Of a stretch of DNA of 10,217 nt, positions 1-8,610 are shown one piece after another. Origin of the DNA: Helicobacteraceae bacterium. GTDB lineage: Bacteria > Campylobacterota > Campylobacteria > Campylobacterales > Sulfurimonadaceae. Each line of letters opens with the position of its first letter. Position 1 is the stretch's first letter. The stretch lies in contig JALSUN010000274.1 in NCBI GenBank assembly GCA_027061425.1, positions 6,766 through 16,982 on the forward strand, read 5' to 3'. Below the pieces are notes generated by a model. The model did not search any database. It saw nothing but the letters and a program-made list of their open reading frames with translations, and had not been told where the DNA came from. The position numbers were made by a program, and so were the translations under genes.

Positions 1-285
1 ACAGACAAATATGCCTTGGTCGTTGCCCAGCACCAGATCTATGCAGACAAATGTCTCTTCTTTTATTATGGAACCAAAATAGGGTTTGTTATAGAAGACT
101 ACACTGCTGACAATGGATTTGGACCTGATACCGATGATTTTGGATTGATGTATAAAGCTGATGCAGGTATCACCTATAGACTCGAAGATACTATTGATAT
201 CTCATTGGAGGGCAGTCATAGTATTAACGAATTACGACAAAGAGAGGAAAATGCGATCATGTTTGGTTATCACTATAATTTTTAG
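1..285 (+). CDS. Outer-membrane beta-barrel protein, C-terminal fragment
   Basis: This frame is open from the first base of the window to a TAG at 283-285, so it is the last 94 residues of a longer protein whose start lies upstream. A TTG at 16 could be read as a start but is almost certainly internal. The fragment has short alternating polar/hydrophobic stretches typical of beta strands (for example around AGITYRLEDTIDISLEGSHS) and ends in FGYHYNF. A C-terminal Phe with aromatic residues at alternating positions is the usual BAM-recognition signature of outer-membrane barrels. I infer an outer-membrane barrel protein; substrate and family cannot be named from this part. It is separated from fabZ by 126 bases with inverted repeats, so it is probably a separate transcription unit. 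Confidence 0.6.
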   Translation, partial: TDKYALVVAQHQIYADKCLFFYYGTKIGFVIEDYTADNGFGPDTDDFGLMYKADAGITYRLEDTIDISLEGSHSINELRQREENAIMFGYHYNF

Positions 286-317
286 TGTAGCACATTAGGT
301 TTGATAATCAACGCTTA

Positions 318-356
318 ACCCTCTTTTGGCTAAAATTAGCCATCAATTTTAAGGGT
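318..356 (+). other. Nested inverted repeat, possible weak terminator of the upstream gene
   Basis: GGCTAAAATTAGCC at 328-341 is a perfect 14-base palindrome (5-bp stem, AAAT loop). It is nested inside ACCCT at 318-322 and AGGGT at 352-356. The short run ATCAATTTT follows the inner stem. It could end transcription of the outer-membrane gene, but there is no proper T-tract, so a protein-binding palindrome is equally possible. Confidence 0.3.
331..336 (+). promoter_or_regulatory. Candidate -10 box for the fabZ operon
   Basis: TAAAAT, one mismatch from TATAAT and followed by TA, would place a start near 343 and leave a leader of about 70 bases carrying the 356-387 hairpin. Campylobacterota sigma-70 promoters usually lack a clear -35, so its absence here is not decisive. 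GATAAT at 303-308 is a competing candidate. The box also lies inside the 328-341 palindrome. Confidence 0.25.
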
Positions 357-387
357 GTACAAAAAAGGGGTCTTTTCTCCTTGTACA
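356..387 (+). repeat. Hairpin in the fabZ leader
   Basis: TGTACAA at 356-362 is the exact reverse complement of TTGTACA at 381-387. The pairing continues inward through AAAAG (363-367) and CTTTT (372-376), giving 12 bp with a four-base CTCC bulge (377-380) and a GGGT loop (368-371). An alternative inner fold pairs GGGG (367-370) with CTCC (377-380). The element ends 24 bases before the fabZ ATG and just before its AAAGG ribosome site (401-405). No T-run follows, so it does not look like a terminator. It may be a leader structure or a repressor operator. Confidence 0.5.
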
Positions 388-411
388 TCACACTTTAACT
401 AAAGGTTTTAC

Positions 412-858
412 ATGCTTATGGATGTTGTCGAAATTCAAGAAATCCTCCCTCACCGTTACCCATTTTTACTCGTAGACAGAGTTAACACGCTTGATAAAGG
501 TGAAAATATCGTTGCCTTTAAAAATGTAAGTATCAGTGAACCTGTTTTTCAGGGACACTTTCCAGGTCACCCTATCTACCCAGGTGTAATGATCTTAGAA
601 GGTCTTGCTCAAGCAGGTGGTCTTTTGGCATTTCAGAGCATGGAACTTTCAAAAGAAGAGGTTAAAGAAAAAGTTGTCTACTTCATGAGTATTGATAAGG
701 CAAAATTTCGTAAACCAGTACGTCCTGGTGACCGTTTAGAGTACCGTGTGAGCGTTATTAAGCGTAAGGGTTCTATCTGGATGTTAGATGGAAAAGCTTA
801 TGTTGATGACCAACTGGTTTCAGAAGCAGAGCTTAAAGCTATGGTTGTAGATAAATAG
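412..858 (+). CDS. fabZ: 3-hydroxyacyl-[acyl-carrier-protein] dehydratase FabZ
   Basis: Cytosolic type II fatty-acid synthase enzyme that dehydrates (3R)-hydroxyacyl-ACP to trans-2-enoyl-ACP. The 148-residue hot-dog-fold protein is normal in length. It shows the family opening [13 protein letters not shown] (residues 12-24) and the active-site stretch [20 protein letters not shown] (48-67). His49 and Glu63 match the catalytic His/Glu pair of E. coli FabZ (His54/Glu68) with the same spacing of 14. The ATG at 412 is chosen over the ATG at 418 because AAAGG at 401-405 sits six bases upstream of it. It is the first gene of the operon and precedes lpxA by 42 bases. Its hydroxyacyl-ACP substrates are shared with LpxA, so pairing the two sets the balance between phospholipid and lipid A, as in many Gram-negatives. 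Confidence 0.97.
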   Translation: MLMDVVEIQEILPHRYPFLLVDRVNTLDKGENIVAFKNVSISEPVFQGHFPGHPIYPGVMILEGLAQAGGLLAFQSMELSKEEVKEKVVYFMSIDKAKFRKPVRPGDRLEYRVSVIKRKGSIWMLDGKAYVDDQLVSEAELKAMVVDK

Positions 859-900
859 GACACTTGGTGTATATTAAAAGTTCAATTTTAGGAGACCCTA

Positions 901-1689
901 ATGTCAGACTCTAAAATCTCTCCTTTAGCCATCATTGAAGAAGGTGCTGTTATAGGTGACAATGTTGAGATCGCAGCACACTGTTTTATCTCAGCACAAA
1001 CCACTATAGGTGAAGGTACAACCATCGCTCACGGCACTTGTATCTATGGTAAAACGACTATTGGTAAAAACAACCGTATCTTTTCTCACGCAGTTCTTGG
1101 GTCTATCCCTCAGGATTTGAAGTTTAATGGAGAAGATGTTTCACTGGTTATTGGTGACAACAACACTATCCGTGAGTTTACGCTCTTTAATCCAGGAACT
1201 GAAGGTGGCGGAAGCATTACTAAAGTAGGTAACAACAACCTCTTTATGGGCTATGTGCACCTTGGACACGATGTTATCATTGGGGACAACTGTATCTTGG
1301 CCAATGCGGCTACACTTGCAGGCCATGTAGAACTTGGTAACAATGCTGTCATCGGTGGTATGACACCCATCCATCAGTTTGTAAAGATTGGTGATTTTGC
1401 TATGGTTGGAGGTGCATCTGCACTTTCTCAAGATGTACCACCATACTGTATGGCAGAGGGCAATCGTGCAACATTGAGAGGACTTAACCTTACAGGTCTA
1501 CGCCGTCACTGTGAACGTGAAGATATCAATGCACTCAAATCTGCTTATAAAGAGCTTTTTGAGATGGGACGTCCACTCCAAGAAGTTACTAAAGAACTAC
1601 TCGAATCAACAGACAACAGTTATGTTAAAAACATCTGTACCTTTATCACAAACACCAAACGGGGCATCCCTTTTGAGAGGAAAAATTAA
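901..1689 (+). CDS. lpxA: UDP-N-acetylglucosamine acyltransferase LpxA
   Basis: First enzyme of lipid A synthesis, moving a 3-hydroxyacyl chain from ACP to a UDP-GlcNAc-type sugar in the cytosol. The 262 residues match the family length. Residues about 1-190 are left-handed beta-helix hexapeptide repeats (IGDNVEI, IGEGTTI, IGKNNRI and so on), followed by a helical C-terminus beginning [20 protein letters not shown] (68-75) is a family hallmark. His123 in HLGHD aligns with catalytic His125 of E. coli, and Gly171 in VGGAS aligns with Gly173, the acyl-length ruler of the E. coli enzyme. The start is set by AGGAG at 890-894, six bases upstream. The TAA stop overlaps the clpX ATG by one base, implying translational coupling. 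Whether the sugar is GlcNAc or the GlcNAc3N variant used by some Campylobacterota cannot be read from this gene. Confidence 0.97.
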   Translation: MSDSKISPLAIIEEGAVIGDNVEIAAHCFISAQTTIGEGTTIAHGTCIYGKTTIGKNNRIFSHAVLGSIPQDLKFNGEDVSLVIGDNNTIREFTLFNPGTEGGGSITKVGNNNLFMGYVHLGHDVIIGDNCILANAATLAGHVELGNNAVIGGMTPIHQFVKIGDFAMVGGASALSQDVPPYCMAEGNRATLRGLNLTGLRRHCEREDINALKSAYKELFEMGRPLQEVTKELLESTDNSYVKNICTFITNTKRGIPFERKN

Positions 1690-2936
1690 TGAGCGACCAT
1701 CGTAACTGTAGTTTTTGTAATGCTGTAGAGAGTGAAGACAACCCTCTCATCGCTGGAAACGAAGTCTATATCTGTAAAAACTGTGTCTATTCTGCACACA
1801 AAATCATGTTTGGTGACAACCAAGGTGAACTCAGCACTAAAGAGAAAGCCCTAGTAGATGCTACTACTGAACTTATGACACCAAAAGAGCTTAATGCCTT
1901 TTTAGGTGAGTATATTATCGGCCAAGAAAATGCTAGAAAGCTACTTTCTGTTGCTGTATATAACCACTATAAGCGTATCTTCAAAACGACTTTGGTTGAA
2001 GATGATGAGACAGAGATCGCTAAGTCCAACATCTTGCTTATAGGACCAACAGGTTCAGGTAAGACACTCATGGCACAGACTATTGCTCGTGTACTTAATG
2101 TCCCTATCGCTATTGCAGATGCAACCTCTTTAACCGAGGCAGGTTATGTAGGTGAAGATGTAGAAAATATTTTGACCAAACTACTTCAAGCTGCAGATGG
2201 TGACATCGAGCGCGCCCAACAAGGTATTGTATTTATAGATGAAGTGGACAAGATCGCACGTATGAGTGAAAACCGCTCTATTACTCGTGATGTCTCAGGA
2301 GAAGGTGTACAACAAGCCCTTTTGAAGATTATTGAGGGTGCACAGGTGAATCTTCCACCAAAAGGTGGTCGTAAACATCCTAACCAAGAGTTTGCACAGA
2401 TCGATACTTCAGGTATCTTGTTTATCTGTGGTGGTGCCTTTGATGGTATGCAAGACATCTTGAAACGCAAACAAGGTGAAAACATCCTTGGATTTGGTCA
2501 AGAGAAGAAGTCTAAAGATGAGCAGAAGCCTACTTTAGAGATGGTAGAACCAGATGACTTGGTACATTATGGTCTCATTCCAGAGCTTATCGGTCGTCTG
2601 CCTATCATCGCATCGCTGAGTGAAATCAGTGAAGATGACATGGTCCGCATCTTGACAGAGCCAAAGAACTCTCTTGTCAAACAGTACAAAAAATTGTTTG
2701 CTATCGATGATGTTGAACTGACTTTTGAAGAAGATGCACTCGCTGCTGTAGCAGCTAAGGCTATAGCACGTAAAACAGGTGCACGTGGTATTCGTGCGAT
2801 TATGGAAGAGAGTATGATAGAGATCATGTATACCCTTCCTGAGTACAGTGGTTATGAAGTAATCGTAACAAAAGAAGTGATCGAAGACGGCGAAGAGCCT
2901 CTTTACATTAAAAAAAGTACGCGTAAAAGCGCATAG
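1689..2936 (+). CDS. clpX: ATP-dependent Clp protease ATP-binding subunit ClpX
   Basis: AAA+ unfoldase that recognises tagged proteins, unfolds them and feeds them to ClpP. At 415 residues it is standard. An N-terminal zinc-binding domain has Cys7, Cys10, Cys29 and Cys32. The AAA+ module follows with Walker A GPTGSGKT (119-126), pore-1 loop GYVG (152-155), Walker B IVFIDE (180-185), the RKH pore loop (228-230), an LGF ClpP-docking tripeptide (268-270, IGF in E. coli), the arginine finger in GRLP (Arg304) and sensor 2 in GARG (Arg367). Nothing essential is missing, so an intact ClpX that docks to ClpP is expected; clpP is not in the window. GAGAGG at 1675-1680 is the ribosome site. The gene starts inside the lpxA stop codon, so its synthesis is probably tied to envelope genes. 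Confidence 0.98.
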   Translation: MSDHRNCSFCNAVESEDNPLIAGNEVYICKNCVYSAHKIMFGDNQGELSTKEKALVDATTELMTPKELNAFLGEYIIGQENARKLLSVAVYNHYKRIFKTTLVEDDETEIAKSNILLIGPTGSGKTLMAQTIARVLNVPIAIADATSLTEAGYVGEDVENILTKLLQAADGDIERAQQGIVFIDEVDKIARMSENRSITRDVSGEGVQQALLKIIEGAQVNLPPKGGRKHPNQEFAQIDTSGILFICGGAFDGMQDILKRKQGENILGFGQEKKSKDEQKPTLEMVEPDDLVHYGLIPELIGRLPIIASLSEISEDDMVRILTEPKNSLVKQYKKLFAIDDVELTFEEDALAAVAAKAIARKTGARGIRAIMEESMIEIMYTLPEYSGYEVIVTKEVIEDGEEPLYIKKSTRKSA

Positions 2937-2947
2937 GAACTGCATAA

Positions 2948-3982
2948 ATGATATTTAACAAACTGATTGGTCTTTTTTCTAACGACTTGGCTATTGACCT
3001 TGGAACTGCCAATACTTTGGTCATTGCCAAAGGCCATGGTATCATCATCAACGAGCCATCTGTTGTGGCTGTTAAAAATGAAAAATATGGTCAGACTAAG
3101 GTCTTGGCTGTTGGTCATGAAGCAAAAGACATGGTAGGAAAAACACCAGGCAACATTCGTGCCATTCGTCCTATGCGTGATGGTGTTATCGCTGACTTTG
3201 ATATGACTGAAAAGATGATTCGTAAGTTCATCGAAAAGGCACACGGCCGTAAGTCACTGATTAGTCCCCGTATCATCATCTGTGTTCCTTATGGTTTGAC
3301 ACAGGTTGAACGTAAAGCGGTTCGTGAGTCTGCACTCTCGGCTGGTGCACGTGAAGTCTTCTTGATAGAAGAGCCTATGGCTGCGGCTATTGGTGCTGGT
3401 ATCAACATCCGCGAGCCTCAAGGTAACCTTGTGGTTGACATTGGTGGTGGTACTACTGAAATCGGTGTAGTCTCTCTCGGTGGTCTTGTACTCTCCAAAT
3501 CCATCCGTGTCGCCGGTGACAAGATCGATCTTGCTATCATTAACTACATTCGTCGTAAATACAACTTACTTGTAGGTGAGCGTGTTGCAGAAGAGATCAA
3601 GATCTCTGTAGGTACCGCTGTAGAACTTGAAGAAGAGTTACACTACACCATTACAGGTCGTGATCAGGTTGAAGGTCTTTTGAGTTCTATCACTTTAAGT
3701 AGTGAAGATGCACGTGAAGCGATGGAAGAGCCACTTAAAGAGGTTGCGGAAGCCCTTCGTGATGTTCTTGAACAGATGCCACCTGACCTTGCGGGTGATA
3801 TCGTGAGTCATGGTGTTGTGCTGACAGGAGGGGGTGCACTTATCCGTCAACTTGACAAGTACCTCTCTGACATCATCCGTATTCCAGTCTACGTTGCAGA
3901 CGAACCACTACTTGCTGTTGCCAAGGGAACAGGTAAGGCTCTTGAAGAGATCGATCTTTTACAAGAACTTTTTGACGAATAG
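2948..3982 (+). CDS. mreB: Rod shape-determining protein MreB
   Basis: Bacterial actin homologue that forms membrane-bound filaments and guides lateral peptidoglycan synthesis. The 344-residue protein carries the actin-fold signatures: phosphate-1 loop DLGTANT (17-23), IEEPMAAAIGAG (140-151), phosphate-2 loop DIGGGTTEIGVVS (164-176) and the nucleotide-binding LTGGGALI (292-299). The N-terminus MIFNKLIGLFS can form a short amphipathic helix, the usual membrane anchor of Gram-negative MreB. AGGA at 2935-2938 overlaps the clpX stop codon and lies nine bases from the ATG; the gap from clpX is 11 bases. Together with the adjacent mreC this supports a rod or curved-rod cell shape. Confidence 0.98.
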   Translation: MIFNKLIGLFSNDLAIDLGTANTLVIAKGHGIIINEPSVVAVKNEKYGQTKVLAVGHEAKDMVGKTPGNIRAIRPMRDGVIADFDMTEKMIRKFIEKAHGRKSLISPRIIICVPYGLTQVERKAVRESALSAGAREVFLIEEPMAAAIGAGINIREPQGNLVVDIGGGTTEIGVVSLGGLVLSKSIRVAGDKIDLAIINYIRRKYNLLVGERVAEEIKISVGTAVELEEELHYTITGRDQVEGLLSSITLSSEDAREAMEEPLKEVAEALRDVLEQMPPDLAGDIVSHGVVLTGGGALIRQLDKYLSDIIRIPVYVADEPLLAVAKGTGKALEEIDLLQELFDE

Positions 3983-3995
3983 TACTGTTTAGACT

Positions 3996-4757
3996 ATGAA
4001 CCGAGAAGTACTGAGTATCTTTTTTCTATTTCTTGTCCTTTTTGGGACAGCACTCTACTTCTCAACAGGACTACAACGTCCTATCCTCTCTATGACTAAT
4101 GGTATCAAAAAAAGTTACCATAACACCACCGCTTCTATTAACCATAGTTTTAACGAACATTTTTATCAAAAAGATACCATTATCGAATTGCGCAAAGAGT
4201 TGTCACGTTATGAAGAGACCCACCTTATTTTCCACCAAGTCGCTACAGAACTCAACGCCCTTTTTATAGAGAACAACTCTTCTTTAAAAGTAGCGCCTAA
4301 AGTAGAGTTGGTACGCACTATCTCTTATGTAAAGTTTGGTGACATTAACCGTGTTTGGATCGACACCCCTGCCTTTGACAACAAAGAGATCTACGGTCTT
4401 GTACACCAAGAGAATGTTGCAGGAATTGTGATTATGAAAGAGGGACGACCTATGGCCCTTCTTAATGGGGCACTTAAAAGTTCTTACGCTGTCTATGTTG
4501 GTCCCAACAAAGCACCTGGAATTGTTCATGGACTTAACAGTGATAAGCTTATAGTTGAGTTTATCCCTACATGGATAAAGATCAAAATAGGAGACGAAGT
4601 GCTGACCTCTGGTCTTGACAACCTCTTTTTTGCAGGACTTAAAGTAGGAAAAGTACTCAGCATTGAGCAGTCACAGGGCTATCAAAATGCTATTTTAGAA
4701 CCTTACTATAATGCCAGTCATCCTGATTATTTTCATCTTATAAAGAGTATTCACTAA
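3996..4757 (+). CDS. mreC: Rod shape-determining protein MreC
   Basis: Inner-membrane scaffold of the elongasome, linking MreB to periplasmic wall synthases. The 253-residue protein has one N-terminal membrane segment (about residues 6-24, IFFLFLVLFGTALYF core), then a helical stretch at about 45-90 that is likely a coiled coil, then a beta-rich periplasmic domain. The stretch TSGLDNLFFAGLKVGKV (near 204-220) matches the conserved MreC glycine-rich motif. It is 13 bases after mreB. I see no convincing Shine-Dalgarno sequence upstream of 3996, so translation may rely on ribosomes finishing mreB. No mreD follows, which I recall as common in Campylobacterota. It is shorter than E. coli MreC, mainly through lack of a long C-terminal extension. 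Confidence 0.93.
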   Translation: MNREVLSIFFLFLVLFGTALYFSTGLQRPILSMTNGIKKSYHNTTASINHSFNEHFYQKDTIIELRKELSRYEETHLIFHQVATELNALFIENNSSLKVAPKVELVRTISYVKFGDINRVWIDTPAFDNKEIYGLVHQENVAGIVIMKEGRPMALLNGALKSSYAVYVGPNKAPGIVHGLNSDKLIVEFIPTWIKIKIGDEVLTSGLDNLFFAGLKVGKVLSIEQSQGYQNAILEPYYNASHPDYFHLIKSIH

Positions 4758-4800
4758 CCATATTCACACGAGTGTAACCCTCTTGAAATGCCTTAGTGAA
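4750..4800 (+). repeat. Inverted repeat at the mreC stop codon
   Basis: TTCACTAA at 4750-4757, which contains the mreC stop codon, is exactly complementary to TTAGTGAA at 4793-4800, with a 35-base loop that itself holds a small ACAC/GTGT repeat (4766-4775). It could mark the 3' end of the envelope operon or stabilise its transcript. No T-run follows closely enough to call a standard intrinsic terminator. Confidence 0.3.
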
Positions 4801-4864
4801 CGCAAGCTTTTAAAACAGTATAGTTTTCTACTAATAATTCACCATTTTTTAAGCACCTTTTACC

Positions 4865-4897
4865 TATAATAAGCAAATTTTTAAGCTATTTAAAGGG
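4865..4897 (+). promoter_or_regulatory. carB promoter -10 box and ribosome site
   Basis: A perfect TATAAT at 4865-4870 lies in AT-rich sequence with T-runs upstream, the form expected of Campylobacterota sigma-70 promoters without a strong -35. It would start RNA near 4877, giving a leader of about 26 bases. AAAGGG at 4892-4897 is the ribosome site, five bases before the carB ATG. No attenuator hairpin is evident in this short leader. I infer that carB and its downstream genes form a unit separate from mreBC. Confidence 0.6.
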
Positions 4898-4902
4898 TCG
4901 TA

Positions 4903-7900
4903 ATGCCTAAACGCGAAGACATAAAAACCATCCTCCTTATTGGTTCTGGACCGATTATTATCGGTCAAGCCTGTGAATTTGACTACTCTGGTACTCAAGC
5001 TGTTAAAACACTCAAAGAGTTGGGTTACCGCGTTGTACTCATCAACTCTAATCCAGCAACCATCATGACAGACCCTGAGTTTGCTGATCGTACGTATATA
5101 GAGCCGATCAAACCTGAGGTTATCGCTGAGATCATCAAAAAAGAAAATGTTGATGCCATCTTGCCTACTATGGGTGGACAGACAGCACTTAACGCTGCCA
5201 TGACCATGCATGAGCAAGGGATGCTTGAAGGTATAGAATTTTTAGGTGCTAAACCTGAAGCTATCACAAAAGGTGAAGATCGTCTTGCCTTTAAAGATGC
5301 CATGATCAAACTGGGCATGGACCTTCCCCACTCACGTTATGCTCATAACATGGACGAAGCACTTGAAGCTGCAGAAGAGATCGGTTTTCCGATCATCATC
5401 CGTGCTTCTTTCACCCTTGCAGGTGGTGGTTCAGGTGTCGCATATAACATCGATGAGTATAAAGCGCTAGCACAACGTGGTCTTGATGAGAGCCCTGTAA
5501 CAGAGATCTTGGTAGAAGAGTCTCTTCTTGGTTGGAAAGAGTATGAGATGGAGGTCATCCGTGACTCTCAAGACAACTGTATTATTGTTTGTGCCATTGA
5601 GAACTTTGATCCTATGGGTGTTCATACCGGAGATTCTATCACTGTCGCACCTGCACTTACACTCACAGACAAAGAGTATCAGCGTATGCGTGACGCCTCT
5701 TTTGATATCCTTCGAGAAGTCGGTGTAGATACAGGTGGATCTAATGTACAGTTTTCTGTAGATCCGAAGACAGGCCGTATGATCGTTATAGAGATGAACC
5801 CTCGTGTCTCTCGTTCATCAGCACTTGCATCTAAAGCTACAGGTTATCCGATCGCTAAAGTGGCGACCCTTCTCGCTGTTGGTTTCACTCTTGATGAGAT
5901 CACCAACGACATTACCGGGACACCTGCCTCTTTTGAGCCAGTGATCGACTACGTTGTGACAAAGATCCCACGTTTTACATTTGAGAAGTTCCCTGAAGCA
6001 GAATCTACACTCTCTACTTCTATGAAGTCAGTTGGTGAAGTGATGGCTATTGGTCGTACCTTTAAAGAGTCTATGCAAAAAGCACTTTGTTCTCTTGAGA
6101 CAGGACTTAGCGGTTTTGATGAGATGGAAGGTGACATGGAGTTCATCAAGCATGAGATCCGTCGTCCTAACTCAGACCGTATGCTTTATGTTGCAGAGGG
6201 TATGCGTCGGGGTATGAGTGTTGAAGAGATCTTTGACACTTGTCAGATAGACCCATGGTTCCTTTACCAACTTGAAGAGATCATCGAAAGTGAAAAGAGT
6301 ATTAATCTTGAACTTCTAAATGACGAAAAAGCCTTCCGTCGCCTCAAAACTGATGGTTTCTCTGACAAGCGTATCGCTGATCTTATCACCCAGAATTGTT
6401 CTACTCCTATGAGCGAAAATGACATTTATGCTGCACGTAAACGTCTAGACATTCACCATGAGTATAACGAAGTCGATACGTGTGCGGCTGAGTTTGAAGC
6501 CTTAACTCCTTATCTTTATTCTACTACTAACATTACTAAGATTCCAGCTACTGAGCCTCGTAAATCTGACAAGAAAAAAGTGTTGATCTTAGGTGGTGGA
6601 CCTAACCGTATTGGTCAAGGTATAGAGTTTGACTACTGCTGTGTACACGCGGCCTTTGCTCTTAATGACATGGGACATGAGACCATTATGTACAACTGTA
6701 ATCCTGAGACTGTCTCTACTGACTATGACACTTCAGATGTACTTTACTTTGAGCCTATTGACTTTGAACATGTACGTGAAGTGATAGAGACAGAGAACCC
6801 AGATGGTATCATCGTACACTTTGGTGGACAGACTCCACTGAAGCTTGCCAATCCGCTCACAGCTATTGGTGCAAAGATCTCTGGGACACCTGCACGTGTT
6901 ATTGACTTGGCAGAAGATCGCAAACAGTTTTCTGAGTTTGTTGAAGCAAACAACCTATTACAACCCGAAAATGGTTTAGCAACAACCAAAGAAGAGGCTG
7001 TTGTTATTGCAGAGAGACTCACTTACCCCGTTTTAGTACGTCCTTCATTTGTTCTTGGCGGTCGTGCTATGCGTATCGTTTATAACGAAACAGAACTTCG
7101 TACCTATATGGATGAAGCCGTTTCTGTCTCTAACGATGCACCGGTTCTTGTGGACAAGTTTCTTGATCAGGCGATAGAGCTTGATGTTGACTGTATTTGT
7201 GATGGTACAGATGTTTACATCGGTTCTGTTATGCAGCATATTGAAGAGGCTGGAATTCACTCTGGAGACTCTGCGTGTTCACTGCCTCCACTTAACCTCT
7301 CAGAAGAACTTCATAAAAAAGTAGAACAGCAGACTAAGACCATCGCTCTTGGCCTCGGTGTTGTTGGTCTTATGAATGTTCAGTATGCCATTTATCAAAA
7401 TGAGATTTATCTTATCGAGGTAAATCCTCGTGCTTCTCGTACAGTACCATTTGTATCTAAAGCGACAGGTGTACCACTTGCTAAGGTTGCCACCCGTGTT
7501 ATGATGGGTGAAGATATACGTTCTGCACTTGCATTTTATGACACCTATAAGGTTGTAATGGAAGAAGATGGTCTCTTAAAGCCACGTCTTAAAGACCATG
7601 TTGCTATTAAAGAAGCAGTTTTTCCTTTCCACAAACTTTATGGAGCAGACTTGGTTCTTAGCCCTGAGATGAAATCTACAGGTGAAGTTATGGGTATCAG
7701 TCGTAACTATGGTAAGAGTTTTGCTAAGGCACAGATGGCTGCTGGGAACATCATACCTAGTGAAGGTACCTGTTTCTTGTCATTTATTGATATGGACAAA
7801 GAACATGCTCCAGAAGTGGCGCAAGGACTTCATGATGCTGGCTTTAAACTGGTAGCGACTAAGGGTACTCAGAAAATTGTTGAGGCTGCAGGTATCCCTT

Positions 7901-8163
7901 GTGAGCTTGTACTTAAGATCTCTGAAGGACGTCCAAACATTCAAGATGCTATGCGTAATGGCGATATTACTATGGCCATTAACACTTCAGACAACAACAC
8001 CTCCAAAAAAGATGCCGTTGTAATTCGTCAGATCGTCTTGTCAATGAACATCCCATACTTTACGACCTTAAGTGCTGCACGTTCAGCCATCGATGCCTTG
8101 TCACAAATGCAAGACACCAACTGGAATGAGCCACAAGCATTACAAGATTACCTTAACCAGTAG
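4903..8163 (+). CDS. carB: Carbamoyl-phosphate synthase large subunit CarB
   Basis: Makes carbamoyl phosphate from bicarbonate, ammonia (channelled from glutamine by CarA) and two ATP, for pyrimidine and arginine synthesis. The 1086 residues are close to the 1073 of E. coli. The two homologous ATP-grasp halves are clear: the first opens with [20 protein letters not shown] (about 11-30) and carries the carboxyphosphate site, with [10 protein letters not shown] and [20 protein letters not shown]. The second begins at [19 protein letters not shown] (from 560), with [20 protein letters not shown]. The C-terminal MGS-like regulatory domain runs from about 955 and includes [15 protein letters not shown]. 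All parts look intact. carA is not in this window, so the two subunits are encoded apart here or carA lies further away. The TAG stop directly abuts the next ATG. Confidence 0.98.
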   Translation: MPKREDIKTILLIGSGPIIIGQACEFDYSGTQAVKTLKELGYRVVLINSNPATIMTDPEFADRTYIEPIKPEVIAEIIKKENVDAILPTMGGQTALNAAMTMHEQGMLEGIEFLGAKPEAITKGEDRLAFKDAMIKLGMDLPHSRYAHNMDEALEAAEEIGFPIIIRASFTLAGGGSGVAYNIDEYKALAQRGLDESPVTEILVEESLLGWKEYEMEVIRDSQDNCIIVCAIENFDPMGVHTGDSITVAPALTLTDKEYQRMRDASFDILREVGVDTGGSNVQFSVDPKTGRMIVIEMNPRVSRSSALASKATGYPIAKVATLLAVGFTLDEITNDITGTPASFEPVIDYVVTKIPRFTFEKFPEAESTLSTSMKSVGEVMAIGRTFKESMQKALCSLETGLSGFDEMEGDMEFIKHEIRRPNSDRMLYVAEGMRRGMSVEEIFDTCQIDPWFLYQLEEIIESEKSINLELLNDEKAFRRLKTDGFSDKRIADLITQNCSTPMSENDIYAARKRLDIHHEYNEVDTCAAEFEALTPYLYSTTNITKIPATEPRKSDKKKVLILGGGPNRIGQGIEFDYCCVHAAFALNDMGHETIMYNCNPETVSTDYDTSDVLYFEPIDFEHVREVIETENPDGIIVHFGGQTPLKLANPLTAIGAKISGTPARVIDLAEDRKQFSEFVEANNLLQPENGLATTKEEAVVIAERLTYPVLVRPSFVLGGRAMRIVYNETELRTYMDEAVSVSNDAPVLVDKFLDQAIELDVDCICDGTDVYIGSVMQHIEEAGIHSGDSACSLPPLNLSEELHKKVEQQTKTIALGLGVVGLMNVQYAIYQNEIYLIEVNPRASRTVPFVSKATGVPLAKVATRVMMGEDIRSALAFYDTYKVVMEEDGLLKPRLKDHVAIKEAVFPFHKLYGADLVLSPEMKSTGEVMGISRNYGKSFAKAQMAAGNIIPSEGTCFLSFIDMDKEHAPEVAQGLHDAGFKLVATKGTQKIVEAAGIPCELVLKISEGRPNIQDAMRNGDITMAINTSDNNTSKKDAVVIRQIVLSMNIPYFTTLSAARSAIDALSQMQDTNWNEPQALQDYLNQ

Positions 8164-8598
8164 ATGACACCTGTCTATCTGGCTCAAACCGACACTACCG
8201 TCGGTTTTCTCTCTCAAGATGCTCAAAAACTTTCCAAGATCAAGTCACGTCCCGCTGACAAACCTTTTATTAAAAGCTACGCGTCACTGAAGATCTTAAA
8301 GAGTGAAGGCGGACGTATTCCCAACAGATTTAAAAGTAGCCTAAGGCGTGCAAGACAGACCAGTTTTGTCATCAACAACATAGCCATAAGAGTGGTCGAT
8401 TCTGGTCCTCATCATGCGCTTTTAGAAAAAGATGGATGGCTCTACAGTACCTCAGCAAATGCAAAAGGTTCCTCTTACAATCAAGCCTTTGCATTTAAGA
8501 ATGCAGATGTTATTGTAGAAGATGCACGGGGTCTGTTTGAAGGCGATGCCTCTCACATCTATAAAATCAACAATAATAAAATCAAAAAATTACGTTAA
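8164..8598 (+). CDS. Short Sua5/YciO/YrdC-like protein
   Basis: A 144-residue protein recognisable as a reduced YrdC-fold member. TDTTVGFLS (9-17), IKSRPADKP (26-34), AIRVV (74-78) and STSANAKG (95-102) match the family's TDTVYGL, KxRP, xxVRvP and TSAN motifs. The basic/Ser-Asn set used by YrdC to bind substrate is kept as Lys27, Arg29, Ser97 and Asn99. It is well short of a typical TsaC (about 190 residues): it lacks the N-terminal helical part, and the usual PGPLT motif is replaced by RRARQTSF (61-68). The start must be 8164, because the carB TAG is the codon before it and the first conserved strand begins at residue 4. There is no visible ribosome site, so coupling to carB is likely. The family makes threonylcarbamoyl-AMP for tRNA t6A or, in HypF-type proteins, carbamoyl-AMP. 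Function here is unproven, and a full-length TsaC may exist elsewhere in the genome. Confidence 0.75.
   Translation: MTPVYLAQTDTTVGFLSQDAQKLSKIKSRPADKPFIKSYASLKILKSEGGRIPNRFKSSLRRARQTSFVINNIAIRVVDSGPHHALLEKDGWLYSTSANAKGSSYNQAFAFKNADVIVEDARGLFEGDASHIYKINNNKIKKLR
8560..8567 (+). promoter_or_regulatory. Candidate internal promoter for the lipoprotein/ATP-grasp pair
   Basis: TATAAAAT inside the 3' end of the YrdC-like gene resembles a sigma-70 -10 box and lies about 43 bases before the lipoprotein ATG, followed by an A-rich stretch. It could let the last two genes be expressed independently of carB. AT-rich 3' ends often give such matches by chance. Confidence 0.25.
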
Positions 8599-8610
8599 AG
8601 GAAATTTATT

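Noticed and set aside
1141..1431. Minus-strand open frames such as this one and those at 2186-2485, 2535-2945, 5025-5318 and 8595-9005
   Set aside because: They lie wholly or mostly opposite strongly conserved + strand genes, have low-complexity or Cys/Ser-rich translations and no recognisable domain.
1511..1705. Plus-strand 64-codon open frame overlapping the end of lpxA and the start of clpX
   Set aside because: Out of frame with both conserved genes and with no domain or ribosome site.
8161..8166. TAG-ATG junction of carB and the YrdC-like gene, considered as a frameshifted or split fusion gene
   Set aside because: CarB ends at its normal length with a complete regulatory domain, and the next protein starts neatly at its own conserved region, so these are two genes.
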